A stretch of 64,000 nt of DNA from Chitinophagales bacterium. GTDB taxonomy: Bacteria; Bacteroidota; Bacteroidia; Chitinophagales; Saprospiraceae. Under the pieces are notes generated by a model. That model was given only the letters and a program-made list of their open reading frames with translations, was not told the origin of the DNA and did not search any database. Within the stretch, counting starts at the first letter, position 1. Each line of letters opens with the position of its first letter. Both the position numbers and the translations under genes were made by a program. The stretch spans positions 48,195 through 112,194 of the forward strand of contig JAKSDI010000146.1 in assembly GCA_022360175.1 (NCBI GenBank). Direction: 5' to 3'. Below, piece by piece: positions 25,256 to 35,769 of the stretch.

Positions 25256-27322
25256 ATGGATAAGATTTCTAAGTTTTGGCAGGCAATTGCTGATGATATA
25301 GGGGAAACAGTAAAAAATGGACATCCTTTCACCTGGGATCAAAAAAATATCAAAGCGTTTCTGGTTAATTTCGAAGAAAAAATTGCTGATCGATGTAATC
25401 AGGACCCAAGTTTAGCCAAGGTCTTGAATATTCAAACTGTTCCCCCAAAGAGTGGGTACGCTCCAGAATTGTTTTCTATTGACCCTGTTACTTTCAGAAG
25501 GATAATTATTGACAGGAAAAGCAAAGGAAAGGCTTTTACAAAAAACCTGTTTGCAATATATCTGGGCTATCAATCCTTTCAAGATTATATCGCAAAAAAG
25601 GAAATTACTGGCGAGATTAAAAAACAGAGCCATAAACAAAAGTTTACCCAATCGTTTTTCCTAAATATTTCCTGGAAAAACTCCAGCCTATTGGTAGGGT
25701 GTATATTAATAATTGCTTTGTTTACAGAAAAACTAACAGCTCTTCTGAGCAATCCTCTCATTATAATTGGGTTGGCTTTATTGTTGATTTTTGGAATTTA
25801 TCGGTTGGTCATCTTGTCGGGACTCTTACCTCCTATCCCTAAAGAAGATAGCACCTCTATTGTAGGAAGTATTATAAAGTATGGGAGTTTACTTGCTGCA
25901 ATATCCATTGTGATTGGCGGTGCGCTTACGTTTAGTGATGTATCAGGAAAGAAAACGAGAAACCAGGTCGCTCGATCCGAGATTACTAAGGAAGTCTTAG
26001 ATAATATGTTGACTCTGTCTTTTCAGATAAAAAGTATGCATGAATATCCTTTGGAAAAATTTACTGATATCCGGCCACGATTCTTTGATCAAAGTAAATC
26101 GGAATATCTAAACCTTATGCATCAACACTATCGTGATTATTACGAAAACCTGAAAATTTATCAACAAGATTGGAAGTATAATACGAGGGTTTATGATGCT
26201 CATCGAGGAAACTTGACTAGCACAAAAGTAGCAGGCCTAATTTCCAATATTTACAGAGGTACAGAGAAGATTAAAAATACTTTTGAGCAATTAATCACCC
26301 AACTCCAGTCGATAAACAAAAACTTTGAAGAGGACGATAGAATATTTGACAAAAGTGCCTACAAGATCAAAGAAAGCCTCTTGATTGGTAAAATTGAATT
26401 AGGGAATACTGCCCGCTATGCTTTAGTATTGGTAAATGATCAAAATGAAGTAGCACAAATCAATAACTATTTATTAAATGCAGGATTCCTCCGTGATAAA
26501 GAGGTAGAACTAAAGGATGATGAACTGAATAAAATAATTCTTACTAGAATGGCTGAGTTAGAACAAGCTCGGGCCGAACTGATAGCTTCTCAAAGTCCCT
26601 ATCCAATGGTACAGCCTGATCTAAACCTCGACTCAGCAAACATTGATGAGGTCTTTAAAAGTTTAGACAGCCTAACATCAAGAATTATGCAGGGAGAAGA
26701 TATAATTTCTAATGAAGAAAGTAAAAAATACCTCTTACAGCATGCTAAACGGAAGGTACCCAAAGTTATCACAGACCCAACTATCAAGCATTTACGAAGA
26801 TTAGCAAAACTTTCTCCCGATACCTTATCAGATGCGGAGTGGATTGCAATAATGTATAAAACGATTGATACTGTTGCCAGTGATGTAGAAACCCTGATAA
26901 GTTTAACCTTTACGGCATACATAGAGGGAGATCAAAATGCTGTAGAGTACTACCTGGAAAAGCTTTTGGAAAATAAGGACCTCAACGAACTACAACGAAA
27001 GTATGCTATTTGGTCGCTTGAACGAGTCCGGCATCCAGATATATTTGATGGTAGCCTTGGTATAATGATCTTTAAAGTGCATCCTGGAGGTATCATAGAG
27101 AAGGCAGGTTTACAAGCGGGAGATATTCTTTCTGCAGTCAATGGAGAAGTATTACAAGGGCCTGATGAAATTAATGCGCTAATGTCTAATAAAACAAAAG
27201 GACAGGATCACTTCCTGGTCTATTATCGCGACGGAAATCGCTCTGAAAAAGGTGCTCCGGCAGGTTATCCTATTGGAGCTGATGTGGCTCCGTTGATCGC
27301 ATTTTTTCCATATACTTATTAA
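25256..27322 (+). CDS. Membrane protein with N-terminal Bacteroidota-type domain and C-terminal PDZ domain
   Basis: A 688-residue protein. Residues 1-120 resemble the N-terminal small domain found in many Bacteroidota regulatory proteins, ending in the motif FAIYLGYQSFQDYIAKK. Three hydrophobic helices follow between about 143 and 225. A long charged helical region (250-590, partly coiled coil) is followed by a PDZ domain (GIMIFKVHPGGIIEKAGLQA then GDILSAVNGE). There is no protease catalytic site, so it is not a DegP/RseP enzyme. It may be a sensor or scaffold linking a cytoplasmic cue to envelope proteins (inference). It is monocistronic. Confidence 0.7.
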   Translation: MDKISKFWQAIADDIGETVKNGHPFTWDQKNIKAFLVNFEEKIADRCNQDPSLAKVLNIQTVPPKSGYAPELFSIDPVTFRRIIIDRKSKGKAFTKNLFAIYLGYQSFQDYIAKKEITGEIKKQSHKQKFTQSFFLNISWKNSSLLVGCILIIALFTEKLTALLSNPLIIIGLALLLIFGIYRLVILSGLLPPIPKEDSTSIVGSIIKYGSLLAAISIVIGGALTFSDVSGKKTRNQVARSEITKEVLDNMLTLSFQIKSMHEYPLEKFTDIRPRFFDQSKSEYLNLMHQHYRDYYENLKIYQQDWKYNTRVYDAHRGNLTSTKVAGLISNIYRGTEKIKNTFEQLITQLQSINKNFEEDDRIFDKSAYKIKESLLIGKIELGNTARYALVLVNDQNEVAQINNYLLNAGFLRDKEVELKDDELNKIILTRMAELEQARAELIASQSPYPMVQPDLNLDSANIDEVFKSLDSLTSRIMQGEDIISNEESKKYLLQHAKRKVPKVITDPTIKHLRRLAKLSPDTLSDAEWIAIMYKTIDTVASDVETLISLTFTAYIEGDQNAVEYYLEKLLENKDLNELQRKYAIWSLERVRHPDIFDGSLGIMIFKVHPGGIIEKAGLQAGDILSAVNGEVLQGPDEINALMSNKTKGQDHFLVYYRDGNRSEKGAPAGYPIGADVAPLIAFFPYTY

Positions 27323-27543
27323 GTACTTTAGGGTGCTTGTATAGCATACTCTTTCCAGAGTAAAGGCTTACAAATATTGAGTGGTGAATTGTACCCGATA
27401 GTATCTTCTGACAATGTCGATGGACAAAGGCGATCAGCAGAGTAGGTCTACTAAAAGACTACCGGATAGATTATTTTGAGATGAAATATGAACCACCAGT
27501 GATAGAAAAATAATGTTTGGTGATTAAATATCGCTATACTAGA

Positions 27544-30387
27544 TTACACCTTCTCTCCCAAAAATTCTCCTGTATACGAGTTTTTTATTTTTACTAATTC
27601 CTCGGGTGTACCTTGAAATACCAGATTACCTCCTTCTTTTCCACCACCAGGGCCCAGGTCTACCACCCAGTCAGCATTTTTGACGATTTCGAGATTGTGC
27701 TCTACAACAAGAACCGTATTGCCATTTTCTACAAGTGCATTCATAGCATTGAGTAACTTGCGAATGTCATGGAAATGAAGGCCTGTTGTGGGTTCATCAA
27801 AGATAAAGAGGATGTGTTCGTTAGGTTGTTCTTTGGTCAGAAAAGAGGCTAACTTAACACGTTGTGCTTCTCCTCCAGAAAGCGTACTGGAAGACTGGCC
27901 AAGGCGCACATAACCGAGCCCTACATCGTAGAGTGGCTTGAGTTTGTTGATTACATCTTTGTCATTAGCAAAGAACTCGAGAGCTTCTTCTATGCTTAGT
28001 TCGAGAATGTCAAAGATATTTTTGCCTTTGTATTCTACATCTAATACTTCCTGCTTGAATCGGCGCCCCTGACAGTCCTCACACTCTAATCTTACATCTG
28101 CAAGGAACTGCATTTCAATAACAATTTCTCCTTCTCCCTTACAAGTATCACAGCGTCCTCCATCCACATTAAAAGAAAAATGCTTGGGTTTAAAACCTCT
28201 AATTTTAGACAACTGCTGATTGGTCATTAGTTTACGGATGTGGTCGTAAGCTTTTACATAAGTAACGGGGTTTGACCGAGATGATTTCCCTATAGGGTTT
28301 TGGTTTACCATCTCTACCTGTGTTAATAGTTGAGGACTACCTTCTAGTCCATCAAACATACCGGGAGAACGGGAATAACTTTCACCCAATTCTTTCTTAA
28401 GAGCAGGGTAAAGGATATCTTTTACCAATGTGGTTTTACCAGAGCCAGAAACACCCGTTACTACTGTCATAGCATGTAATGGGATTTTTGCATCTATATT
28501 TTTCAAATTATGCTGGCGAGCTCCTTTAATTTCTATAAAATCACTAGGCTTACGCCGAATCGTAGGTGTAGGAATCTCCATGCTGCCATTCATATACTTA
28601 GTAGTTAAACTATCGGCAGCAGTTTCATAAATTTGTTCGTATGGACCAGCAAAAACTACTTCACCACCATGGATTCCTGCAGCAGGGCCAATATCTATTA
28701 AATAGTCAGCATTTTTAATGACATCTTCTTCATGTTCTACTACTACTACCGTATTACCAAGGTCGCGTAGTGATTTAAGTACGCGTACCAATCGGCTGGT
28801 ATCTTTAGGGTGCAGCCCTACGCTTGGTTCATCTAAAATATACATAGAACTGGTAAGGTTACTACCAAGTGTACGTGTCAGATTGATGCGTTGAGTTTCT
28901 CCTCCGCTTAATGTAGAAGATAGTCGATTTAATGTTAGATAACTGAGGCCTACATCGCACATGAATTGGAGTCGATTGGTGATTTCGAGTAGAAGGCGTT
29001 TAGCTACTTTGCTATCATATTCATTCAGCTCTAATTGATTGAAAAACTCCAGTAATTCATCAATAGGAAGTTCTACTAATCCTGTGATAGCAGTGCCTCC
29101 TACTTTTACATAGGTAGCTTCTTCTCTCAATCTACCCCCTTCGCAACTAGGGCAAAGTGTTCTTCCCCGATAACGGGCAAGCATGACCCTATTCTGAATT
29201 TTATAGGTTTTCTCTTGTAGCTCTTCAAAAAAAGCATCAATACCCCAAAAATGCTGATTACCTTTCCAGAGTAAGCGTTTTTCTGCTTTTGTCAAATCCT
29301 GGTATGCGCGATGAACGGGAAAGTCAAATTTATGGGCATTTTCTAGCAGGCGTGTCAACCATAGGCCGTATTTTTCTCCTTTCCAACAAGCAATAGCCCC
29401 TTCATAAACAGATAGTGTTGCATTGGGTACCACTTTATTTTCATCAATACCCATTACTCTGCTGAAGCCTTCACATTTAGGACATGCACCATAAGGGTTA
29501 TTATAATTGAATAACTGGGGAGTTGGTTCAAGAAAGGATACACCATCTAGTTCAAACCTGTTATTAAAGCTAAGCTCCTCCTTTCCCATTATATCAACTA
29601 TGCATTCTCCTTCTGCTTCATAAAAAGCAGTTTGCACAGAATCCGCTATCCGTTTTTTATTTTCCTCATCATCTTGCTTAACGGTGAAGCGATCAATCAA
29701 AATACGTACCTTATCTTCTTTGAGATCAGGGAGCTTTTTCTTCAGATAAGAAGGGGCCGCTTCTTGTACATCTTCAATGTATTGCAATTCACTATCTATT
29801 GCTATGCGGGTATATCCTTTTTGAAGTAATAGTTGCAGTTCCTGTGCAACCGTCCTGTCTTTATATTTTTTAGGAAGAGGAATAAATAGTTGTACCCTTT
29901 GTCCTTCTTCAAATTGATGAATGTAGTCTATAACATCCGATACTTCATGTTTTTTTACAAGCTCACCTGATACAGGGGAATAGGTCTTCCCTACACGTGC
30001 ATAGAGAATACGAAGGTAATCATAGACCTCTGTAAGTGTACCTACTGTAGAGCGTGCATTGCTGGTACTGACCTTTTGTTCAATAGCAATAGCAGGGCAT
30101 ACTCCTTTGATATAATCTACATCTGGCTTCTTCATACGCATCAGAAACTGTCTGGCATAAGAAGAAAGGCTTTCTACATAACGGCGTTGCCCTTCTGCAT
30201 AAAGGGTATCCATTGTAATAGAAGATTTTCCAGAACCAGATACCCCTGTTACAACTACCAATTTGTTTTTGGGAATATCAAGGCTGACGTTTTTCAGGTT
30301 GTTAGCCCGGGCTCCTTTGATATAGATAGTATTCTTGATGGCTTCTTTTTCTGGCACTTCGGCCTTCACTTCTGCTTGCTTCGACAT
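27544..30387 (-). CDS. uvrA: Excinuclease ABC subunit A
   Basis: A 947-residue UvrA, the damage-recognition ATPase of nucleotide-excision repair. Both ABC modules are intact: Walker [10 protein letters not shown] near the N-terminus and GVSGSGKTT near residue 645, two LSGGE signatures, and Walker [11 protein letters not shown] and [10 protein letters not shown]. The zinc-finger cysteines are present ([29 protein letters not shown]). Length and order match typical UvrA. It is a single gene with an identifiable -7 box upstream, divergent from the gene at 30521. Confidence 0.98.
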   Translation of the reverse strand: MSKQAEVKAEVPEKEAIKNTIYIKGARANNLKNVSLDIPKNKLVVVTGVSGSGKSSITMDTLYAEGQRRYVESLSSYARQFLMRMKKPDVDYIKGVCPAIAIEQKVSTSNARSTVGTLTEVYDYLRILYARVGKTYSPVSGELVKKHEVSDVIDYIHQFEEGQRVQLFIPLPKKYKDRTVAQELQLLLQKGYTRIAIDSELQYIEDVQEAAPSYLKKKLPDLKEDKVRILIDRFTVKQDDEENKKRIADSVQTAFYEAEGECIVDIMGKEELSFNNRFELDGVSFLEPTPQLFNYNNPYGACPKCEGFSRVMGIDENKVVPNATLSVYEGAIACWKGEKYGLWLTRLLENAHKFDFPVHRAYQDLTKAEKRLLWKGNQHFWGIDAFFEELQEKTYKIQNRVMLARYRGRTLCPSCEGGRLREEATYVKVGGTAITGLVELPIDELLEFFNQLELNEYDSKVAKRLLLEITNRLQFMCDVGLSYLTLNRLSSTLSGGETQRINLTRTLGSNLTSSMYILDEPSVGLHPKDTSRLVRVLKSLRDLGNTVVVVEHEEDVIKNADYLIDIGPAAGIHGGEVVFAGPYEQIYETAADSLTTKYMNGSMEIPTPTIRRKPSDFIEIKGARQHNLKNIDAKIPLHAMTVVTGVSGSGKTTLVKDILYPALKKELGESYSRSPGMFDGLEGSPQLLTQVEMVNQNPIGKSSRSNPVTYVKAYDHIRKLMTNQQLSKIRGFKPKHFSFNVDGGRCDTCKGEGEIVIEMQFLADVRLECEDCQGRRFKQEVLDVEYKGKNIFDILELSIEEALEFFANDKDVINKLKPLYDVGLGYVRLGQSSSTLSGGEAQRVKLASFLTKEQPNEHILFIFDEPTTGLHFHDIRKLLNAMNALVENGNTVLVVEHNLEIVKNADWVVDLGPGGGKEGGNLVFQGTPEELVKIKNSYTGEFLGEKV

Positions 30388-30427
30388 GTATGTTGTTGCT
30401 TGTAAACTATATTATTCTAGAAGTGAA

Positions 30428-30435
30428 CAAAAATA
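30428..30435 (-). promoter_or_regulatory. Putative -7 box of uvrA (TAnnTTTG type)
   Basis: Read on the minus strand, TATTTTTG matches the Bacteroidota sigma-A -7 consensus TAnnTTTG, 41 bases upstream of the uvrA start. No clear TTG was found at the -33 position. Confidence 0.45.
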
Positions 30436-30520
30436 AGAATTTCTTCCAGGAAAGGCACTTCTAAACAATTAGAACAAAATGGGTAAATTAGAGTTTCAAT
30501 CCTCATTAATTATTCAATAG

Positions 30521-31174
30521 ATGCAGCAATTTTTAGTGGCGATAATTGTACTATTAGCAATTGCTCTGGTTATTTATGCGGTGGTTTTTTTATTTAAGAA
30601 GCTGTCAAAAAAAATAGAAGCAAAAACAGATGAGCAGTTTAAAAAATTAGGGCAGGCACTAAATCTGGAAAGCACAAGAAAAATACAACTTTTTAATTCT
30701 ACCAAATGGCAGCCATTGTGTTTAGAAGGTACAATTGATACGCTTCGATGTGGGATTTTTACTGAAGAAGTAGACTCGCACGATGGGTACGATTTTAATA
30801 CTATAATAGAGGTTGAAGTAGAAGAGGGGAGTGGTATATTTTTTGAATTATATAGGAATAACAGTTTCTTTAAATTATTGCATGGCCATACGAATGTAGA
30901 TTTCAATCATCCTACATTTAGTAAGTATTTTTTAATCAGAACAACAGATGTTGATAAGGTTCAAAAGATATTTTCTACCGCATTGATGGATCAACTAATT
31001 AAAAACAGGAAGGCATTTTTGTATATGTCAAAACTGAGGCTTAAGAATGGTAAGATGAAAATTTCACTTCAGGCTCCTATGTATGTAGAGAAGTATAGAA
31101 AGGATGTTTTTGATATAGTCCAGATTCTTATTGCTATAGCAAGCAGTATTAAGGAGCTTCCCAAAACAAAATAG
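30521..31174 (+). CDS. Membrane-anchored protein of unknown function
   Basis: A 217-residue protein with one N-terminal transmembrane helix (residues 4-24) followed by a basic segment, so the bulk is probably cytoplasmic. The soluble part is alpha/beta with no recognised motif. It lies divergent to uvrA and ends at a strong hairpin. I do not recognise the family. Confidence 0.6.
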   Translation: MQQFLVAIIVLLAIALVIYAVVFLFKKLSKKIEAKTDEQFKKLGQALNLESTRKIQLFNSTKWQPLCLEGTIDTLRCGIFTEEVDSHDGYDFNTIIEVEVEEGSGIFFELYRNNSFFKLLHGHTNVDFNHPTFSKYFLIRTTDVDKVQKIFSTALMDQLIKNRKAFLYMSKLRLKNGKMKISLQAPMYVEKYRKDVFDIVQILIAIASSIKELPKTK

Positions 31175-31199
31175 CCGGAGCATTTCAAAATGCTCCGGC
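31174..31199. terminator. Strong GC-rich terminator hairpin
   Basis: GCCGGAGCATTT (31174-31185) and AAATGCTCCGGC (31188-31199) are perfectly complementary over 12 bases; the stem starts at the last base of the stop codon. In practice the innermost pairs open to give a 4-8 base loop. Confidence 0.75.
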
Positions 31200-31404
31200 C
31201 AGGTTTGCACAATATGAATATGGGTATGGGTTATTTAAATAGGTGTGGGGGGAATATTTTTAATGTTTGGTTTGGTGTTGATCAAAAAATAACTTCATTT
31301 TTTCCCAGGTTCTGACCTGTATTTTTCATTTTAACCTTTTAGAAGGTTCTGTTTTTTAGCCGCAACCTTAAAAAGATGAAGTTATTTTGCTGATCTGCTT
31401 TTAA

Positions 31405-31971
31405 CTACTGTAGAACGACATCTTTTTCCTCTACCATCTTGCGAATATTAATCAAGGCATAGCGCATGCGGCCAAGAGCCGTATTGATACTAACGCGAGT
31501 TAGCTTAGCAATTTCCTTGAAGCTCATATCTGCATAGTGGCGCAAGATAACTACTTCGCGTTGTTCTGGTGGTAACATATCTACCAGGCGACGCACTTTA
31601 TCATGCGTTTGGCTGCGAATGATTTCTTGCTCTGCATTTTTGTCTGTTGTCTGTAAAACATCAAAAATGTCGAATGTTTCAGTTGCAGAAACCTTAGGGC
31701 GGCGCTTAGAGCGGCGGAAGTAATCCACACACATATTGTATGAAATACGCATGGCCCACTGCAGAAACTTACCTTCGTGGTTGTACTTACCTTTGCGAAG
31801 GGTATCTATGATTTTTATGAAAACTTCCTGGAAAATATCTTCCGCAAGGCTCTGATCCTTTACGAATAGATAAATAGAAGTATAAATCTTTTGGCGGTGA
31901 CGGTTCAACAACTCTTCGAAAGCCTTTTCATTACCGTCCAAATAGTTTAGGATGAGCTCCTGATCGTTCAT
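31405..31971 (-). CDS. ECF-type RNA polymerase sigma factor
   Basis: A 188-residue sigma-70 family protein from the ATG at 31971 (an upstream ATG at 31992 would add seven residues). Region 2 contains the core-binding and -10 recognition helices (LAEDIFQEVFIKIIDTLRKG, then WAMRISYNMCVDYFRR). Region 4 is PPEQREVVILRHYADMSFKE followed by IAKLTRVSINTALGRMRYA. It resembles the SigW-like housekeeping ECF factors that occur singly in Bacteroidota without an adjacent anti-sigma gene, as here. A long AT-rich leader with its own -7 box lies upstream. Confidence 0.92.
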   Translation of the reverse strand: MNDQELILNYLDGNEKAFEELLNRHRQKIYTSIYLFVKDQSLAEDIFQEVFIKIIDTLRKGKYNHEGKFLQWAMRISYNMCVDYFRRSKRRPKVSATETFDIFDVLQTTDKNAEQEIIRSQTHDKVRRLVDMLPPEQREVVILRHYADMSFKEIAKLTRVSINTALGRMRYALINIRKMVEEKDVVLQ

Positions 31972-32023
31972 TATCGTAACTTGCATAACCAAATAAATTA
32001 GCGTTATGGGATATTTTATGTAG

Positions 32024-32031
32024 CAAACTTA
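32024..32031 (-). promoter_or_regulatory. Putative -7 box of the ECF sigma gene
   Basis: On the minus strand TAAGTTTG fits TAnnTTTG, about 52 bases upstream of the preferred ATG. No matching -33 TTG was identified. Confidence 0.4.
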
Positions 32032-32099
32032 TCTAGTGTAAAGGTTACGATCTTATAGGCCGATAACTTTTAGTTGTTGAATAATTGATTAGTAATTGA

Positions 32100-32543
32100 T
32101 GGTTCAAATATAATGGCATTATGAATACGGCGCCAGTCTGAGCTCCATTTTTTTTAAAATGTTAACAGAATTTTAACTGGATGTACAAAATAAATCTTAA
32201 GTGTTTACCGTAAGAAAGTCTGTTTAGTTAAATTTTAATGTGTTGTATAGGTTTATTTTTGGTTTAAATGCGTTTTTGTAGAATAAAATTTTGGTTTGAT
32301 TGCAAGTGGACTTTTTTTGAAAAAAATCAAAAAAATATTTTCCAGAAATTAATATGATTTAATAGATATCGTTCAAAATTATTAAAAGGCTTATTTTAAT
32401 GCCTTGAATAATAATTGTGAAAAAGGATTCTTTTTCAAATCTACTTTCACCTGGTATGTATCCCTATAAATTGTCTTGTAGTAGAGGAACATACCAGGAG
32501 AAATGATTTTTTTAATGCCAAGGCATACACAATTATATAGTGA
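32100..32543. other. AT-rich region with stacked hairpins between hemB and the ECF sigma gene
   Basis: No ORF is supported. Two dyads stand out: TGAAAAAG/CTTTTTCA (32418-32425, 32430-32437), and CCTGGTATGT/ACATACCAGG (32450-32459, 32489-32498) followed on the plus strand by a run of T at 32507-32513. They lie directly downstream of hemB and may end its transcript; the rest (32100-32400) is strongly A/T-rich and probably holds the sigma gene promoter region. Confidence 0.45.
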
Positions 32544-33575
32544 TTAGATACCAGCTTGCATTTTTGCATAGTCCTTTGCGAAATAGGTAATAATCACATC
32601 TGCGCCAGCTCGATAAAGGCTTAATAAGGTTTCAGGCATAGCGGTATCATAATCCAACCAACCATTTTGGCATGCTGCTATGAGCATTGCGCATTCACCA
32701 CTAACGTGATAGGCTGCTATTGGTAATTCAAAATGCTGCTTCATGGTCAGGATGACATCCATATAATTCAAGGCAGGCTTGACCATTAAAAAATCAGCTC
32801 CTTCCAAAGTATCTAATTCTCCTTCAATCAATGCTTCCCGTCGATTAGCAGGATTCATCTGATAGGTTTTCTTGTCTTTGGGAATGTCTGCTCCTTCTAC
32901 AGGTGCACTATCAAGTGCATCGCGGAAAGGCCCGTAAAAAGCACTGGCATATTTAGCAGTATAAGACATAATGCTAGTATCGGTAAAACCTTCTTCATCC
33001 AGCACAGTACGAATAGCTTCTACTCGACCGTCCATCATATCGGATGGGCCAAGAACATCAAAACCTGCTTTAGCCTGGGCAACAGCCATTTTTTGAAGAA
33101 TATGGAGTGTTTCGTCATTAAGGATTTTACCATCATATACAACTCCATCATGCCCATCGATGCTATATGGATCCATTGCTACATCACTAATCAGGCAAGC
33201 TTCAGGAAATTGATCTTTAATAGCGGTAGCTGCTTTCAGATAAAAATTTTCAGGATCATAGCTATAGGTAGCACGCTTGTCTTTATGTTCTTGTGCTATT
33301 TTAGGGAAAAGAATAAAACTTTTAAGTCCCAATTGCATGCAACTTTCTACTTCTTTAAGTGCTTCATCTGTTGAAAAGCGAAAAGTGCCAGGTAAAGAAC
33401 TGATTTCTTCTTTTATTCCTTCTCCCTCTACCAGAAAAATCGGTTGTACAAGGTGATCTACTGTCAAGTGAATTTCTTGTGCCATGCCACGGATGGCAGC
33501 GCTTTGTCTATTTCTTCTGGGACGTCTATGCATTTTGATTCTTTTATTTTTACTTTTTGATGAATATGTTTCCAT
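32544..33575 (-). CDS. hemB: Porphobilinogen synthase (delta-aminolevulinic acid dehydratase)
   Basis: A 343-residue HemB that condenses two 5-aminolevulinates into porphobilinogen in haem synthesis. The two Schiff-base lysines are in MSYTAKYASAFYGPFRDA and MVKPALNYMD. The metal site reads DVAMDPYSIDGHDG, with Asp in place of the Cys triad, so it is the Mg/K-dependent rather than the zinc-dependent class. The start is the ATG at 33575, which overlaps the yidD stop by one base (TGATG), giving translational coupling in a yidD-hemB unit. The first 25 residues are basic, and an internal ATG (MHRRPRR) is another possible start. Confidence 0.96.
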   Translation of the reverse strand: METYSSKSKNKRIKMHRRPRRNRQSAAIRGMAQEIHLTVDHLVQPIFLVEGEGIKEEISSLPGTFRFSTDEALKEVESCMQLGLKSFILFPKIAQEHKDKRATYSYDPENFYLKAATAIKDQFPEACLISDVAMDPYSIDGHDGVVYDGKILNDETLHILQKMAVAQAKAGFDVLGPSDMMDGRVEAIRTVLDEEGFTDTSIMSYTAKYASAFYGPFRDALDSAPVEGADIPKDKKTYQMNPANRREALIEGELDTLEGADFLMVKPALNYMDVILTMKQHFELPIAAYHVSGECAMLIAACQNGWLDYDTAMPETLLSLYRAGADVIITYFAKDYAKMQAGI

Positions 33576-33823
33576 CAAAGAACTTTATTCTTCTTAGGGT
33601 TTTTGGGAACTGGATCATGCCCATGAGGCCCCCACGGATGGCACTTGAACAACCGCTTTAACCCCATCCATAAACCTCTTATCGGTCCCCATTCCTCTAT
33701 TGCATCTATCATATAGTGCGAACAGGTAGGAGTGAAACGACAACTGGGGCCTAACATAGGAGAAATCGCTATCTGATAAAATCGGATAGGTAGGATTAAT
33801 ATCTTTTTCAGCAGTTTTATCAT
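33575..33823 (-). CDS. yidD: YidD membrane-protein insertion efficiency factor
   Basis: An 82-residue protein with the complete YidD/DUF37 signature: an N-terminal hydrophobic amphipathic helix, [20 protein letters not shown], and the C-terminal [11 protein letters not shown]. YidD assists YidC-dependent insertion of inner-membrane proteins and sits at the membrane face. It overlaps hemB by one base. It is usually near rnpA-yidC; here it is linked to hemB, an arrangement common in Bacteroidota. Confidence 0.95.
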   Translation of the reverse strand: MIKLLKKILILPIRFYQIAISPMLGPSCRFTPTCSHYMIDAIEEWGPIRGLWMGLKRLFKCHPWGPHGHDPVPKNPKKNKVL

Positions 33824-33978
33824 GATTCAAATGCTTTTCAGCAAAATAAACGCTTAAGTAGGTGCAAAGTTATATAGTAAACATTGAATATAGGAATGAC
33901 ATTTATCAATTAAATCCTACTTGATTTGTAGGATTTAAGCTACTGCTTTTATTTCTTTGTGCCACTAATTATGGAAGA

Positions 33979-35769
33979 ATGGGAACAGGAGCAATTATTA
34001 CCATTATAATTATAGTCATAGCAGTAGTGCTTTTTGCTACAGAAGCCTTCTCTTTGGATCTGGTAGCGATGCTGATAATGATCAGCCTTATACTAACAGG
34101 AGTGATCAGCCCTGAGCAGGGAGTTGCGGGTTTTAGTAATGCAGCTACTATCACTGTAGCTTTTATGTTTGTACTAAGTGCAGCACTATTAAAAACAGGA
34201 GCATTACAGTCGGTGGCACATCAGCTATCAAGTGTGTTTATTAAAAATCATCGCCTGGGCATGTTCTTAATGATGTTTTTAATAGCAATTATTTCAGCAT
34301 TTGTAAATAATACCCCAGTGGTAGCTGTATTTATACCAGTGGTGGTACAAATTGCTTACCGCACCGGACAAGCGCCTACTAAAATGCTTATACCGCTGTC
34401 TTTTGCTTCTATAATGGGAGGCATGTGTACATTAGTAGGAACATCAACAAACATATTAGTAAGTGGTATTGCTACACAATATGGCTTAGCTCCCTTTCAA
34501 ATGTTTGATTTAACACCAATTGGAATCGTTTTACTAGTAGGAGGCCTTATTTATATGGGGCTATTTGGCCTGCGTTGGTTACCTGATCGAAGAAAGGAAA
34601 ATGCACTTGATGAAAAATTTGGTATTAAGGATTATGTGACGGATATAGAGTTACTAGAAGGAAGTGCATTGAATGGTCAACGAATAATGGACTCTACTTT
34701 AGTGAAAGAGTTAGAAATGGATATTATCGAAGTATATCGAGCCGGTACGAGATTTACCTTGCCTCCGGGCGATTTTCGACTGCAAGTGCGTGACCACTTA
34801 AAAGTAAGGTGCAATATTAAAAAGCTAAAAGCCCTGAAAGAAAGGGTGAAAATTGTGGAAGATAAAACGCTGATGGTTGGTGGGCACTCTTTAGGAGAAA
34901 AGAATACTACTCTGGTAGAAATGGTAATAACAGTAGGATCTACCTATCAGAATAAAAATTTAAAATCCTTAGATTTCAGGCGTGCCTTTAGAGCAATTCC
35001 ATTAGCAATACGACATCGAAATGAAGTACTGCATGAACACCTTTATAAGGTGCCTCTTCTAGCAGGTGACGTTATTTTAGCAGAAGTAAAGCAACATTAT
35101 ATTTCCAACCTTAAACAGTTGGAATCAGGCCCTAATGCGCCTTTTGTATTATTATCGGAAGATAAATTGACCGATTTTAACAAACGGCAATTTATCATTG
35201 TGATATTGGCGATATGTTTTATGGTGGTGACTGCCAGCTTAGGTTTATTACCTATAATGGTAGCTGCTATTAGTAGTGTCCTATCTCTGGTCTTACTGAA
35301 ATGCATTAGTATGAAGGAGATGTATGAAGCTATTAATTGGAAGATTATTTTTCTTTTGGCAGGAGCTTTAAGCCTGGGGTCTGCAATGCAAAACACAAAC
35401 CTGGATCAATACATTGCTACATTTATAGTAGGACAGTTGGGAGATATGGGGCCTGCATTTGTAGTAGCAGGGCTGTATCTTACTACATCACTATTGACTG
35501 AAATTATGTCTAATAGTGCTACTGCGGCACTGCTGGCACCTATTGCAATAGCTACGGCTAATACAATGGGGATAGAAGCTACTCCATTTTTAATTGCGGT
35601 GACTATTGCTGCATCTGCAAGTTTTATGACACCCATTGGTTACCATACAAATACCATGGTTTATAGTGCAGGAGAGTATCGCTTTACAGATTTCTTTAAA
35701 GTAGGGGTAGGATTGAATCTCTTGTTTCTTCTATTGTCTAGTTTATTGATACCTTATTTATATGCTTAA
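33979..35769 (+). CDS. SLC13/DASS-type permease with two TrkA-C domains
   Basis: A 596-residue ion-coupled transporter. The two membrane halves carry the inverted-repeat substrate motifs, NNTPVVAVFIPVV in the first and SNSATAALLAPIA in the second, with the matching GTSTNILV and TPIGYHTNTMVY segments. Between them are two TrkA_C (RCK_C) domains (about 215-385). This layout is the sulfate/dicarboxylate permease group (SLC13, ArsB/NhaD superfamily). The cargo is not certain. The gene ends four bases inside the converging DUF6702 gene. Confidence 0.9.
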   Translation: MGTGAIITIIIIVIAVVLFATEAFSLDLVAMLIMISLILTGVISPEQGVAGFSNAATITVAFMFVLSAALLKTGALQSVAHQLSSVFIKNHRLGMFLMMFLIAIISAFVNNTPVVAVFIPVVVQIAYRTGQAPTKMLIPLSFASIMGGMCTLVGTSTNILVSGIATQYGLAPFQMFDLTPIGIVLLVGGLIYMGLFGLRWLPDRRKENALDEKFGIKDYVTDIELLEGSALNGQRIMDSTLVKELEMDIIEVYRAGTRFTLPPGDFRLQVRDHLKVRCNIKKLKALKERVKIVEDKTLMVGGHSLGEKNTTLVEMVITVGSTYQNKNLKSLDFRRAFRAIPLAIRHRNEVLHEHLYKVPLLAGDVILAEVKQHYISNLKQLESGPNAPFVLLSEDKLTDFNKRQFIIVILAICFMVVTASLGLLPIMVAAISSVLSLVLLKCISMKEMYEAINWKIIFLLAGALSLGSAMQNTNLDQYIATFIVGQLGDMGPAFVVAGLYLTTSLLTEIMSNSATAALLAPIAIATANTMGIEATPFLIAVTIAASASFMTPIGYHTNTMVYSAGEYRFTDFFKVGVGLNLLFLLLSSLLIPYLYA

